DNA of 64,000 nucleotides, taken from contig NZ_JPVN01000007.1 in the NCBI RefSeq assembly GCF_000772945.1, positions 117,320 to 181,319 on the forward strand, read 5' to 3'. The stretch's first letter is position 1. Each line of letters begins with the position of its first letter. Positions 24,799-32,758 of this stretch are shown here, piece by piece. Source of the stretch: Ureibacillus manganicus DSM 26584 (GTDB lineage Bacteria; Bacillota; Bacilli; Bacillales_A; Planococcaceae). Both the position numbers and the translations under genes were made by a program. Below the pieces are notes generated by a model. It did no database searches. It was not told the origin of the DNA and worked only from the letters and a program-made list of their open reading frames with translations.

Positions 24799-25371
24799 TT
24801 ATTTAAATTCATCTAAACGCTTTGCCACAAACATCCAGTCATCTAAAAATAATGGCCATAGGTTTGGTCGTCGCCTTACTGCTAAAGGATGATAAGCTAC
24901 AGTGTTTTGGTAACCTAACATATCATGCCATTCCTCTCGTAATGATTTAACGTCTAATTCAGTATTTTGAAAGAAGGATTGGACTGAAACGTTGCCGAGA
25001 CAGAATATAAACTTTGGCTTGTTCAGTTGTATCTGTTCTAGAAAATGATTTATGCAGATTTTTCTTGTTTCTTCTTTATCATACGCTTTTTTCGGTCTTC
25101 TTTTTAAAACAAAAGTAACATACAAGTCGTCAGCAGTTAACCCAACCTCATTGGCTGCTTTTTGCAATGTTTGTCTAGTTCCACATAAAAATGGTTTGTT
25201 TTCCCGATCCTCACGGGCACCAGGGTTATCCAACAATATATAGATAGGTGCTTGTGGATTTCCCTCCCCCCAAATCATTCGGGTACCGTGTTTTTCTAGA
25301 CCACATTCGCTACAATTCTTTAAATGTTCAGGTATTGGATCTTCTGGCCATAAAGTGCATAATTCAGTCAA
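24799..25371 (-). CDS. Uracil-DNA glycosylase family protein (family-4-like)
   Basis: Probably removes uracil from DNA. The 190-residue form starts at TTG 25371, 9 bases after GGGGAGG. A longer form from ATG 25413 has no ribosome site and contains that one. Motifs are GEGNPQAPIYILLDNPGARED, spanning motif 1 of the UDG fold, PFLCGTRQTLQ and VAYHPLAVRRRPN. Four cysteines (CSECGL, LCGT, KICINH, FCLGN regions) could ligate an iron-sulphur cluster, although the spacing differs from the textbook family-4 pattern. It is a single gene, divergent from the formate channel. Confidence 0.8.
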   Translation of the reverse strand: MTELCTLWPEDPIPEHLKNCSECGLEKHGTRMIWGEGNPQAPIYILLDNPGAREDRENKPFLCGTRQTLQKAANEVGLTADDLYVTFVLKRRPKKAYDKEETRKICINHFLEQIQLNKPKFIFCLGNVSVQSFFQNTELDVKSLREEWHDMLGYQNTVAYHPLAVRRRPNLWPLFLDDWMFVAKRLDEFK

Positions 25372-25511
25372 TAATCTTTCCCTCCCCAAGAAACTTAAAT
25401 ATATTATATCCATGCACTAATAAGAATTAATCTCATAGGTTGCGATACAAATATAGATGTGGTAAAAGTTACTAAAAGGGAAATACATATTGGTTAAACA
25501 GGGGGATGGGG

Positions 25512-26291
25512 ATGGACTATAGTCCGAAAGAAATTGCACAAGTTGCAATCGAAAAGGGAACAGAAAAGGTGAAAATGTCGATAACGACAATGTTCTTTTT
25601 AGGGTTTTTAGGTGGTTCCTTCATCGCAATAGGTTACCTCGCATGTATTCGTATGATTGGTACTATGCCAATGGAATGGGGAAGCTTCGCAACTTTCTTA
25701 GGTGCGAGTGTATTTCCGCTTGGGCTAATCTTAATCGCATTAGGGGGCGGGGAATTAGTTACTGGTAATATGATGATGGTAAGTATTGCTTACTTAGCGA
25801 AGAAAATTAATCTAATACAGTTATTGCGCAATTGGTTTTGGATCACTGTTTTTAATTTGTTAGGGGCTTTATTTGTTGCATATTTTTTTGGTCACTTTAT
25901 TGGGCTAACAGAAGGTACCTTTTTGGAAAAAACTGTACATACAGCAATGGGGAAAGTGGAAACAAGTTTTTGGGAAGCATTTGTATCTGGAATCGGATGT
26001 AATTGGCTTGTCGCAATGGCAGTCTGGTTAAGTTTTGGAGCTAAAAGTTTTGGTGGGAAAATAGTTGCGATATGGTTCCCAATTATGGGATTTGTCTTAA
26101 TTGGCTTCCAACATGTTGTGGCGAATATGTTTATCATTCCTGCTGCTATTTTTGCTGGTGAATTATCTTGGACAACTTTCTTGCCGAACATGATTCCTGT
26201 TTTTTTAGGGAATGCTGTTGGAGCAGTAGTATTTGTTAGTATGTTTTATTATATATCTTTTAAAAAAGAGGATAATAAAGTTGAAGCATAA
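25512..26291 (+). CDS. Formate/nitrite transporter family channel
   Basis: A pentameric FNT-type anion channel, 259 residues, with six membrane segments. Family features are LGGGELVTGNMM after the third segment, the conserved SGIGCNWLVAMAVWLS block, and GFQHVVANMFIIPAA. GGGGG upstream best serves ATG 25512; ATG 25506 is too close to it. Formate versus nitrite specificity cannot be read from the sequence, and neither nitrite reductase nor pyruvate formate-lyase lies nearby. Confidence 0.92.
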   Translation: MDYSPKEIAQVAIEKGTEKVKMSITTMFFLGFLGGSFIAIGYLACIRMIGTMPMEWGSFATFLGASVFPLGLILIALGGGELVTGNMMMVSIAYLAKKINLIQLLRNWFWITVFNLLGALFVAYFFGHFIGLTEGTFLEKTVHTAMGKVETSFWEAFVSGIGCNWLVAMAVWLSFGAKSFGGKIVAIWFPIMGFVLIGFQHVVANMFIIPAAIFAGELSWTTFLPNMIPVFLGNAVGAVVFVSMFYYISFKKEDNKVEA

Positions 26292-26365
26292 TGAAAAATT
26301 GGTTTTTCGGTATACAAATGTTAAAGCAAAGCAAACTAATCCTAATTCTTTATTGGAGGGTTTGT

Positions 26366-26602
26366 ATGGAAAATCAAAAACAACCAAAACCAGATAATCG
26401 TTCTAATAACGTGGAACGATTACATGACATGATTGAAAATACAGAGAGAAAATTACAAGAAGCTGAAATTAGTGCCGAATTTGAACCACCTGAAAAACGA
26501 ACTTGGATTAAAGAGAAAAACGAACGTCGCAGACAATCCATAGAGGCTATGAAAGAAGAAATGAAAGATGAAATGGATGCGCGGCAACGAGGAGAAGTCT
26601 AG
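26366..26602 (+). CDS. tlp: Small acid-soluble spore protein Tlp
   Basis: A 78-residue forespore protein recognised by PKPDNRSNNVERLHDMIENT at the N-terminus and EKNERRRQSIEAMKEEMKDE near the end, the hallmark of Tlp. Highly charged and helical, with no Cys. ATG 26366 follows TTGGAGGG. It is expected to be made in the forespore under sigma G or F; I do not see an unambiguous promoter in the short space after the FNT gene. A strong terminator follows. Confidence 0.93.
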   Translation: MENQKQPKPDNRSNNVERLHDMIENTERKLQEAEISAEFEPPEKRTWIKEKNERRRQSIEAMKEEMKDEMDARQRGEV

Positions 26603-26607
26603 TTACG

Positions 26608-26645
26608 AGCCAGAGACATTAAAAAGTTGTCTCTGGCTTTTTTGT
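26608..26645 (+). terminator. Terminator after tlp
   Basis: AGCCAGAGACA and TGTCTCTGGCT arms followed by TTTTTT. Confidence 0.92.
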
Positions 26646-26658
26646 GTCAATAAAAGAT

Positions 26659-27345
26659 CTATTTCATTTTGTATGAAATTTCATTAAATCCTTTAATAAG
26701 GAGCCAAACAGCAAGAATCATTTCATTCGCTGCTACTGGAATTGCAAATAACGCTCCCCAAACGGAAAACTGTGAGAAAACGCCAAACAATTCTAATAGG
26801 GCTGCGGAAAATACAAGTATTGAACCTGTAATACCTAGAATAGATATAAATCTTGGAACGAGCTTAGTTTTGAAAAAGATATAGCTATACATAATCGTGT
26901 TAATTCCTAACATGAAATTGGCCCCAAGTAATAAACACCAATCATGAATCGATCTAAGAACAACACCAGCAGAATGATAAGTAGTTGTATCAATAGCACC
27001 TGAAGCAACAAATTCTCTACTTAAACTCAACAAAGCTAACATACTGATAACACCAATTGTAAGTATAACTGCCTCCATAAATCTAAAGCACACATGCCAA
27101 AGAGCGATGGTTTCATTATATTTTCTTAAAATAGGATACATTGTAGTTGCAGTTCCTATTGCAGAAACAACAAGAACTAGTTCCATTAATGCACCTAACA
27201 CAATTTGGTTTCCATGTTCTGCACCATCGATTAGATAATCACTTCCGTATTTAAGCGGACCATATAACAGAACGCCAATAACAGCGGTAACAGCTGCCAG
27301 CAAGAAAAGTACACCTACAATATATGAACTTTTTCTAATGTTCAA
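26659..27345 (-). CDS. DUF4386 integral membrane protein
   Basis: A 228-residue membrane protein with about six hydrophobic segments and the DUF4386 pattern (RFMEAVILTIG, SIHDWCLLLGANFMLG). The function of the family is unknown. TTG 27345 was chosen because AAGGAG lies 8 bases before it; the upstream open frame to 27426 has no ribosome site. It is the last gene of a leftward three-gene unit with an XRE regulator and another membrane protein, a common arrangement for stress- or envelope-sensing cassettes. Confidence 0.85.
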   Translation of the reverse strand: MNIRKSSYIVGVLFLLAAVTAVIGVLLYGPLKYGSDYLIDGAEHGNQIVLGALMELVLVVSAIGTATTMYPILRKYNETIALWHVCFRFMEAVILTIGVISMLALLSLSREFVASGAIDTTTYHSAGVVLRSIHDWCLLLGANFMLGINTIMYSYIFFKTKLVPRFISILGITGSILVFSAALLELFGVFSQFSVWGALFAIPVAANEMILAVWLLIKGFNEISYKMK

Positions 27346-27433
27346 CGTAATTTCTCCTTTTACCATTTTTGAAAGAAGATCACCGAAATACTTAAAGGTT
27401 CGTTCTCGTACGTGTATAAAATGCAAATGTTAA

Positions 27434-27658
27434 CTACTTTTCCTGTTCTTCTGTGTAAGAGAATATATCCTCCACCCCAAGGTTGAAGACACGAGAAATC
27501 TTAAAAGCTAATTCCAAGGAAGGTGAGTATTTTCCATTTTCAATGGCAACAATTGTTTGCCTTGTCACACCGACTAGATCTGCTAACTGTTGCTGTGTCA
27601 TTTCATGATGGTTGAATCTTAGAACTCGTATGGTGTTACTGATGTGACATTTGGCCAT
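27434..27658 (-). CDS. Small XRE-family helix-turn-helix regulator
   Basis: A 74-residue Cro/CI-type DNA-binding protein, essentially only the HTH domain: MTQQQLADLVGVTRQTIVAIENGKYSPS is the recognition region. ATG 27658 follows AGAGGAG. The preceding membrane protein gene ends 3 bases upstream, so the two are co-transcribed and probably coupled. It is likely autoregulatory at the TGTAAA half-site cluster upstream of the unit (inference). Confidence 0.92.
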   Translation of the reverse strand: MAKCHISNTIRVLRFNHHEMTQQQLADLVGVTRQTIVAIENGKYSPSLELAFKISRVFNLGVEDIFSYTEEQEK

Positions 27659-27661
27659 ATT

Positions 27662-28108
27662 CTAAACTCCTCTCTGGTACAAAAAGATTTTCCATACAAT
27701 ACTGAACGCTTCAGATAAGAAACCTGAAAATAGTAGGATGATAAACATCGTAGAAGGCGTTGAGTCGAATAGTAACGACCCCATCGCAACAAAGAATCCC
27801 AAAATAAATATGAAATGAGATACTCTCATGGCTTTTAAATCGATAATTTTGTCAAACTCATCTGAAAAAGACGGCGCAGACTCCTTCGTAATAATTCCAT
27901 TGATTATGATAAAAATGATTTCAATAATTAAACGGAGCACTATTGTTACAGGAATTAGTATTAAGATTGCAGTTGCCCAGAAGCGGAACAACTCGACTCC
28001 CTCTACATTTCTCTCTAAGTACTGCTGATAGACATACCAAAAGTAAATACCAAAAACAAAAATCGCACTGACCAACTGCATAATGTTCTTTTTAACTTGA
28101 TAAGTCAA
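27662..28108 (-). CDS. Four-helix membrane protein of an XRE-linked cassette
   Basis: A 148-residue membrane protein with four predicted helices (about residues 10-28, 42-68, 96-115 and 120-140) and a short charged central loop. It resembles the small membrane partners that accompany HTH_3 regulators in Bacilli, but I cannot assign a named family with confidence. TTG 28108 follows GGAGG by 10 bases. An AUU three bases earlier has a slightly better spacing. It is the first gene of the leftward unit and directly downstream of the repeat operators. Confidence 0.75.
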   Translation of the reverse strand: MTYQVKKNIMQLVSAIFVFGIYFWYVYQQYLERNVEGVELFRFWATAILILIPVTIVLRLIIEIIFIIINGIITKESAPSFSDEFDKIIDLKAMRVSHFIFILGFFVAMGSLLFDSTPSTMFIILLFSGFLSEAFSIVWKIFLYQRGV

Positions 28109-28135
28109 AATTAATATACCTCCAGTCAAATTATT

Positions 28136-28204
28136 TTTACAGGGTGTAAAGTATTATATGCATGATGTAATGTAAATGATACGTAGTGTAAAATTTATTT
28201 TACA
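28136..28204. promoter_or_regulatory. Cluster of TGTAAA half-sites upstream of the XRE cassette
   Basis: The stretch contains TTTACA-GGG-TGTAAA (28136-28150), TGTAAT (28166-28171), TGTAAA (28171-28176), and an 18-bp near-perfect palindrome at 28187-28204 made of TGTAAAAT and ATTTTACA. A leftward TATAAT -10 box overlaps it. This is a credible multi-site operator for the small XRE regulator. Confidence 0.65.
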
Positions 28205-28273
28205 TTTAGGGATAAAATATGTAGAAATTCCATAAATCGGAGAGTTTAAGAAAAGAATCAATAATACTTTTAC

Positions 28274-28316
28274 ACAATGCTATGAATTAATAATTACAAT
28301 TATTTTATAGCATTGT
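28274..28316. promoter_or_regulatory. Nested inverted repeat upstream of the VOC gene
   Basis: ACAATGCTAT (28274-28283) and ATAGCATTGT (28307-28316) are perfect 10-bp arms, with a smaller AATAAT/ATTATT repeat inside. It could be an operator or form a leader hairpin. Confidence 0.4.
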
Positions 28317-28397
28317 ATAAAAATACCAAGTATGATGAATGATAGTATCGTATTCTTTAATAGTTATTCTATTAACAAAAATACAGGAGGTAATATA

Positions 28398-28793
28398 ATG
28401 GGAAGACCGTTACATTTTGAAATTCATGTAGATGACATGGAACGTGCAAAGAAGTTTTATGGAGAAGTATTTGGGTGGAAATATGAAGATTGGACAGGCT
28501 TTGCTGGTATGCCTTATTTTGGAGCGGTGACTGGTGATGACAGTCAACCAGGAATTAATGGTGCATTAATGCAAAGACAAAGTGCAGCACCTGAATTAGG
28601 ACAACCGATAAATTCTTTCGTAGTTACCATGGGTGTGGAAGACTACGATGCTACTGAAGCGAAAATACTGGAGCACGGTGGAAAAGTGGCATTACCAAAA
28701 TACGCATTACCAGGAATGGCATGGCAAGGATATTACCTTGATACGGAAGGAAATATCATCGGTATTCATCAACCAGATCAAAACGCAAAATAG
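28398..28793 (+). CDS. VOC (glyoxalase-fold) family protein
   Basis: A 131-residue vicinal-oxygen-chelate protein with two beta-alpha-beta modules: HFEIHVDDMERAKKFYGEVF at the start, and GKVALPKYALPGMAWQGYYL with DTEGNIIGIHQ at the end. The first histidine and final glutamate/aspartate positions of the metal site are partly present. The substrate is unknown. ATG 28398 follows AGGAGG; an upstream in-frame start at 28332 is not supported. Single gene with a terminator. Confidence 0.88.
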   Translation: MGRPLHFEIHVDDMERAKKFYGEVFGWKYEDWTGFAGMPYFGAVTGDDSQPGINGALMQRQSAAPELGQPINSFVVTMGVEDYDATEAKILEHGGKVALPKYALPGMAWQGYYLDTEGNIIGIHQPDQNAK

Positions 28794-28802
28794 GAACTTC
28801 AC

Positions 28803-28850
28803 AAAAAAGCTACTTAACTTCCCTTTATAGGAAGATAAGTAGCTTTTTTT
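28803..28850 (+). terminator. Terminator after the VOC gene
   Basis: AAAAAAGCTACTTA and TAAGTAGCTTTTTT arms with an inner CTTCC/GGAAG stem. Confidence 0.9.
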
Positions 28851-29006
28851 ATGAATGTTAAATAACTATAGGTAGGGTGTTGCAGAAAATAACGATGGTG
28901 CCGTCTCATTGAATCACGAAAAAGTATGAAACTGACTAAATCATCCTCACATTTGGTTTACTAAAGCTTAAAATGGCAAAGGTAATGAGAGAAGGGAGGA
29001 ATATAT

Positions 29007-29744
29007 ATGCTAAATTATACAAGACAAGGGGAAGGGGAAGTTCTTGTATTAATACATGGCTTTTTAGGATCGGTTGACGTTTTTAAAAATGTGACTGAGG
29101 AATTTGCTTCACGTTATGATGTGATTGCCGTTGATTTACCTGGACATCATAAAAGTAAAATTGAAAGAGTATCTTACTCTGTTTATGATTACGCAATGGC
29201 TGTAGCGGATGTATTGCAGCGTGAAAGAGTAGAAGATGCAACCTGGCTTGGTCATTCTATGGGTGGTTATATTGTATTGGCAGCTTTAGAAAGAGAAGTT
29301 GCGAAGATTAAACAAGCAATCTTAGCTTATTCATCAGACTTATCTGATACAGATGAGCAAATTGAAAAGCGCTCCAAACAACAAAAACAAATATTAGAAG
29401 ATGGAGTTCAAGGTTTCGTAGATGAAGTGATTAGTGCATTCTTTAGTAAAAATGCCCAAAAAGCTACGATTGAATATGCAAAACAAATTGCATATAAAGC
29501 ATCCCCAGAAGGGTTAACAATTGCTTTAGATTCAATGAAATCTAGACCAAATCAACATTCATTTATTGAACAAACAACAACTCCAATATTAGTTATAGAA
29601 GGTACTGAGGATAAAGTTGTTAAACCAATTGAAACGAAAAATCCTAATGTAATGAAAGTCTATACGGAGACTGGACACTTAGGAATGTTAGAGGATCCTA
29701 AAAGTTTTATAACAGCTGTTAATAAATTTATGGAAAATGTGTGA
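29007..29744 (+). CDS. Alpha/beta hydrolase
   Basis: A 245-residue alpha/beta-fold hydrolase with oxyanion motif LIHGFLGS, DLPGHHKS, nucleophile elbow GHSMGG (Ser about residue 85), late acid in EGTEDKVVKP and catalytic His in TETGHLGML. It resembles MenH/YugF-type small hydrolases; the substrate cannot be given. ATG 29007 follows GGGAGGAA. Its stop codon lies inside the stem of its own terminator. Confidence 0.88.
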   Translation: MLNYTRQGEGEVLVLIHGFLGSVDVFKNVTEEFASRYDVIAVDLPGHHKSKIERVSYSVYDYAMAVADVLQRERVEDATWLGHSMGGYIVLAALEREVAKIKQAILAYSSDLSDTDEQIEKRSKQQKQILEDGVQGFVDEVISAFFSKNAQKATIEYAKQIAYKASPEGLTIALDSMKSRPNQHSFIEQTTTPILVIEGTEDKVVKPIETKNPNVMKVYTETGHLGMLEDPKSFITAVNKFMENV

Positions 29745-29768
29745 GTAAAAAATCTCACACATTTTTTA
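29735..29768 (+). terminator. Terminator overlapping the hydrolase stop codon
   Basis: AAATGTGTGAG and CTCACACATTT arms, then TTTT. The TGA stop is part of the left arm. Confidence 0.85.
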
Positions 29769-29863
29769 TTTCTTCAAATAATCGTGTAATTTGTAGCATA
29801 TTGTTGTACTAAGTAGAATGACAGATACAAAGGTCACTGATTTTATGGAAAGGAGGTGAATCA

Positions 29864-30235
29864 TTGGGCATACGATTTATTAAAATTGCAGGAGTTTATT
29901 TTGTCCTTGCTGTTATCTTAGGACTTGTAATGGGAATCATTCAAAATTTTGCTTTTACTTCTGTACACGCACATCTAAATCTACTTGGTTGGGTTTCAAT
30001 GGCTTTATTCGGATTAATTTATAGTGTATATAAACGTGCTGGGGAAACAACATTAGCAAAGGCACATTTTTGGCTTCATAATATTGGTTTACCAATCATG
30101 CAAGGGACCCTCTTTGTCGAATTATTAACTGGTAATACATCATTAACAATTGGAATTATCATTGGGTCACTAATTGTTGTACTAGGTGTACTATTATTTG
30201 TATTAAATCTATTCTTAAGTCTTAAAGAAGTATAA
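29864..30235 (+). CDS. Small four-helix membrane protein, heme-copper-oxidase-like
   Basis: A 123-residue protein with four membrane segments. The motif HAHLNLLGW at the second helix and HFWLHNIG at the third resemble haem-ligating helices of the cytochrome oxidase subunit I superfamily, and similar short proteins are annotated that way. The full catalytic set is absent, so it is a stand-alone fragment-like family, possibly haem-binding. TTG 29864 is chosen because AAAGGAGGTGA is at the ideal distance. No oxidase genes lie nearby. Confidence 0.75.
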   Translation: MGIRFIKIAGVYFVLAVILGLVMGIIQNFAFTSVHAHLNLLGWVSMALFGLIYSVYKRAGETTLAKAHFWLHNIGLPIMQGTLFVELLTGNTSLTIGIIIGSLIVVLGVLLFVLNLFLSLKEV

Positions 30236-30243
30236 TAGATTAA

Positions 30244-30289
30244 TAAAAAGCAATCTCCTCAAAGGTTAGATGAGGGGATTGCTTTTTGA
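30244..30289. terminator. Bidirectional terminator
   Basis: AAAAAGCAATC-CCTCA and TGAGG-GATTGCTTTTT form a long stem between convergent genes. Confidence 0.9.
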
Positions 30290-30329
30290 TATTATTTAAA
30301 ATTCGAGAAATAATTGTATCTAGGAAATA

Positions 30330-31574
30330 TTAAATTGCCCAATCTCCATTACGGAATACTGGCACCACTGTACCGTCTTCTTTAATACCGTCAATGTCCA
30401 TTTGAGCAGAACCAATCATAAAGTCAACATGGACTGTTCCTGTATTTAGTCCATTTTCTCTTAATTCTTCAGCAGACATTTTTGTTCCACCTTCAATTGT
30501 CGTTGGATAAGCTGAACCAATTGCAAGGTGATTTGACGCGTTTTCATCAAATAACGTATTAAAGAATGTAATACCTGATTGTGAAATTGGCGATGGATCT
30601 GGAACTAAAGCGATTTCTCCTAATCCTGTTCCACCTTCATTATCAAACACTAATTTTTTCATTGCCTCATCGCCTGTTTCAGCTGAAATGTCGACAATTT
30701 TTCCATCTTTAAATGTCACTTCAATGCCTTCAATTAAAGTACCAGCATAGCTTAATGGTAATGTGCTGCGAACGACGCCGTCCATACGACGAGTGTCTGG
30801 AGCAGTGAACACTTCTTCTGTTGGCATGTTTGCAATAAACTCTTCACCTTTTGGATTGTAGCTTTCCGCACAAACCCAAATATGATTTTTAGGCAATCCT
30901 AAAGTTAAATCTGTTCCAGGTGCTGTGTAATGTAGTGCATCAAATTGGAACTCATTTAATTTAGCTGCTTTTTCATTTAATGTTTGCTTATGCTCATCCC
31001 ATGCAGCAATTGGATCTTCTTCATATACACGACAAGTTTTGAAAATTTGGTCCCATAAAGCAGCTACTTGTTCTTCAGACGTAGCTAAGTTAGGGAAAAC
31101 TGTAGCAGCCCAACCAGCTCCTGCTGCAGCAGCAACAGTCCATTTTAAATCATCGTTTTGTGTAGCTTTTCTTTGTGCGTGGAACGCTTTTCCGGCAACT
31201 TGTTGGTATGCAGCTACTTTTGCAGGATCTGCTTCATTTAGTAAACCAGGATCGCTTGATACAATAGATAAACGACTTACACGTTTATTTAATACGTGAT
31301 CTTCAACTTCATCAATTTCATATTGCGGAATATCAGTTAAAACTTCAGTAGGTTGGTGTAAATAATGAAGTTTTGAAATTTCATCATCAGACCATTTAAC
31401 AATTACTTTTTCTGCACCTAAAGCGTATGCTTCACTTGTAACTAAACGAGCTAATGGTGCCTGGTCAACATTAATCGTCATCTTTACCCAATCTCCCGGT
31501 TGTACATTAATCCCTTTTGATACAAGAAGTTTTGCGTATTTTTTTAAATTTTCTTCGAAATTATTTGCTACCAT
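30330..31574 (-). CDS. ampS: M29-family aminopeptidase
   Basis: A cytosolic metallo-aminopeptidase of the thermophilic M29 family (AmpS/PepS), 414 residues. Family hallmarks are the N-terminal NFEENLKKYAKLLVSKG, the metal-binding FNTEVF-type region (here NMPTEEVFTAPD), GEIALVPDPSPIS, NASNHLAIGSAYPT, and HVDFMIGSAQMDIDG near the C-terminus. ATG 31574 follows GGGGTGA. It removes N-terminal residues from peptides with broad specificity in characterised members. Single gene. Confidence 0.93.
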   Translation of the reverse strand: MVANNFEENLKKYAKLLVSKGINVQPGDWVKMTINVDQAPLARLVTSEAYALGAEKVIVKWSDDEISKLHYLHQPTEVLTDIPQYEIDEVEDHVLNKRVSRLSIVSSDPGLLNEADPAKVAAYQQVAGKAFHAQRKATQNDDLKWTVAAAAGAGWAATVFPNLATSEEQVAALWDQIFKTCRVYEEDPIAAWDEHKQTLNEKAAKLNEFQFDALHYTAPGTDLTLGLPKNHIWVCAESYNPKGEEFIANMPTEEVFTAPDTRRMDGVVRSTLPLSYAGTLIEGIEVTFKDGKIVDISAETGDEAMKKLVFDNEGGTGLGEIALVPDPSPISQSGITFFNTLFDENASNHLAIGSAYPTTIEGGTKMSAEELRENGLNTGTVHVDFMIGSAQMDIDGIKEDGTVVPVFRNGDWAI

Positions 31575-31753
31575 GTAAATTCACCCCTGTTAATTTATTT
31601 CCCAATTTTACCATACTTCATAGTATAGTGTTTATTTTTTCTCTCATATTTTATGGCCCAAACAATATTTAAAAATATGTACAGGTGGTATATGTTTCAC
31701 TGGTTATAACTAAAGGATATAATTGGTAATATACTTATGTGGAGGCGAACTAT

Positions 31754-32122
31754 ATGACAACAAAAGGAAGATTGGTAAGAGAAGTTGACCAATATATTGC
31801 AAAGTTACCGGAAAATATTCAAACGATTACTGAAACGTTAAGAAAAATTATAATAGAAACCTCAACAGAATTAGTCGAAGAGTACAAATGGGCAATGCCT
31901 AATTACTCATATAAAGGGTTAGTATGTTATTTACAATCCTCTAAAAAACATGTAAACCTTGGATTTCATAGAGGAAATGAACTTCAAGAAATAGATACAA
32001 ATGAGTTGTTGCAAGGTACCGGGAAAAGTATGAGACATATAAGAATTACTAATATTGAAGATATACAATTAGAGGTAATTAAAGGATTTATACTAGAAGC
32101 AATTCGCCTGAATGAGGCTTAA
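31754..32122 (+). CDS. DUF1801 family protein
   Basis: A 122-residue YdhG/DUF1801-fold protein (LRKIIIETSTELVEEYKWAM, then a small beta layer with VNLGFHRG and a C-terminal helix). The function is unknown; members are often annotated as iron-chaperone-like. ATG 31754 follows GGAGG by 10 bases, which rules out the upstream start at 31739. Single gene convergent with the DCC protein. Confidence 0.85.
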   Translation: MTTKGRLVREVDQYIAKLPENIQTITETLRKIIIETSTELVEEYKWAMPNYSYKGLVCYLQSSKKHVNLGFHRGNELQEIDTNELLQGTGKSMRHIRITNIEDIQLEVIKGFILEAIRLNEA

Positions 32123-32139
32123 ATAGATTATTTACTGAA

Positions 32140-32175
32140 AAAAGGAAGGAACGATTTTATGATAAGAATCGTTCC
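32140..32175 (-). terminator. Terminator overlapping the DCC gene 3' end
   Basis: GGAACGATT and AATCGTTCC arms, read on the minus strand, are followed by a T-rich run. The final codons and stop of the DCC gene are inside the stem. Confidence 0.7.
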
Positions 32176-32558
32176 CTATCTTTAGGCAAGGGAAGCATAC
32201 AACTTTCTTTTTTACCAAACCATTTATATCGATTTTTTGCTATATATCTATAGACGTAATTTCGAATAGGTTTTGGGATAATGATGAAGAAATATAAAAG
32301 CTTATATGCACCTTTTAAATATTTACATACACGTAGTGCTGCTGTTGACTCAAAGTAGCAATGGTCACCATCAATTAGAACAAAACTATCAATATTGATA
32401 GGAGCATGGTGTAAATTTAATAGATTCTTTCCAACATCACTTTGCAAGGATGCAAAGTGAAATGTATATTTAGGATCTCTTTTAATGATAAGTTGCACAC
32501 TAGAATCACAAAAGTTACATTCCCCGTCAAATAAAATAATTCTTTTCAAATTCTTCAC
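32157..32558 (-). CDS. Thiol-disulfide oxidoreductase DCC family protein
   Basis: A 133-residue DCC (DUF393) protein. The signature ILFDGECNFCDSSVQLI contains the DxxCxxC core with the CNFC redox pair near residues 14-17. The C-terminal FVLIDGDHCYFESTAALRV is typical. It is predicted to act in thiol chemistry; partners are unknown. The start, ATG 32558, has a weak GAGGTGAAG site. Single gene. Confidence 0.9.
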   Translation of the reverse strand: MKNLKRIILFDGECNFCDSSVQLIIKRDPKYTFHFASLQSDVGKNLLNLHHAPINIDSFVLIDGDHCYFESTAALRVCKYLKGAYKLLYFFIIIPKPIRNYVYRYIAKNRYKWFGKKESCMLPLPKDRERFLS

Positions 32559-32758
32559 CTCAAAAGATATTCTCTATTCGTTCAAAGTTTTCGTCCACTT
32601 CATTGTATTTCATGAAATTTTTAGTTCTGATTAAAAAAATATATACATATACTTCAGAGTTAATGAAAAGAAGATAATTTAATGAAAATATTGTTTTTTG
32701 GTCCATTTTCTAAAGCCGGTATTAACACTTCTTATAATTATAATAGGAGGATAAGAGG

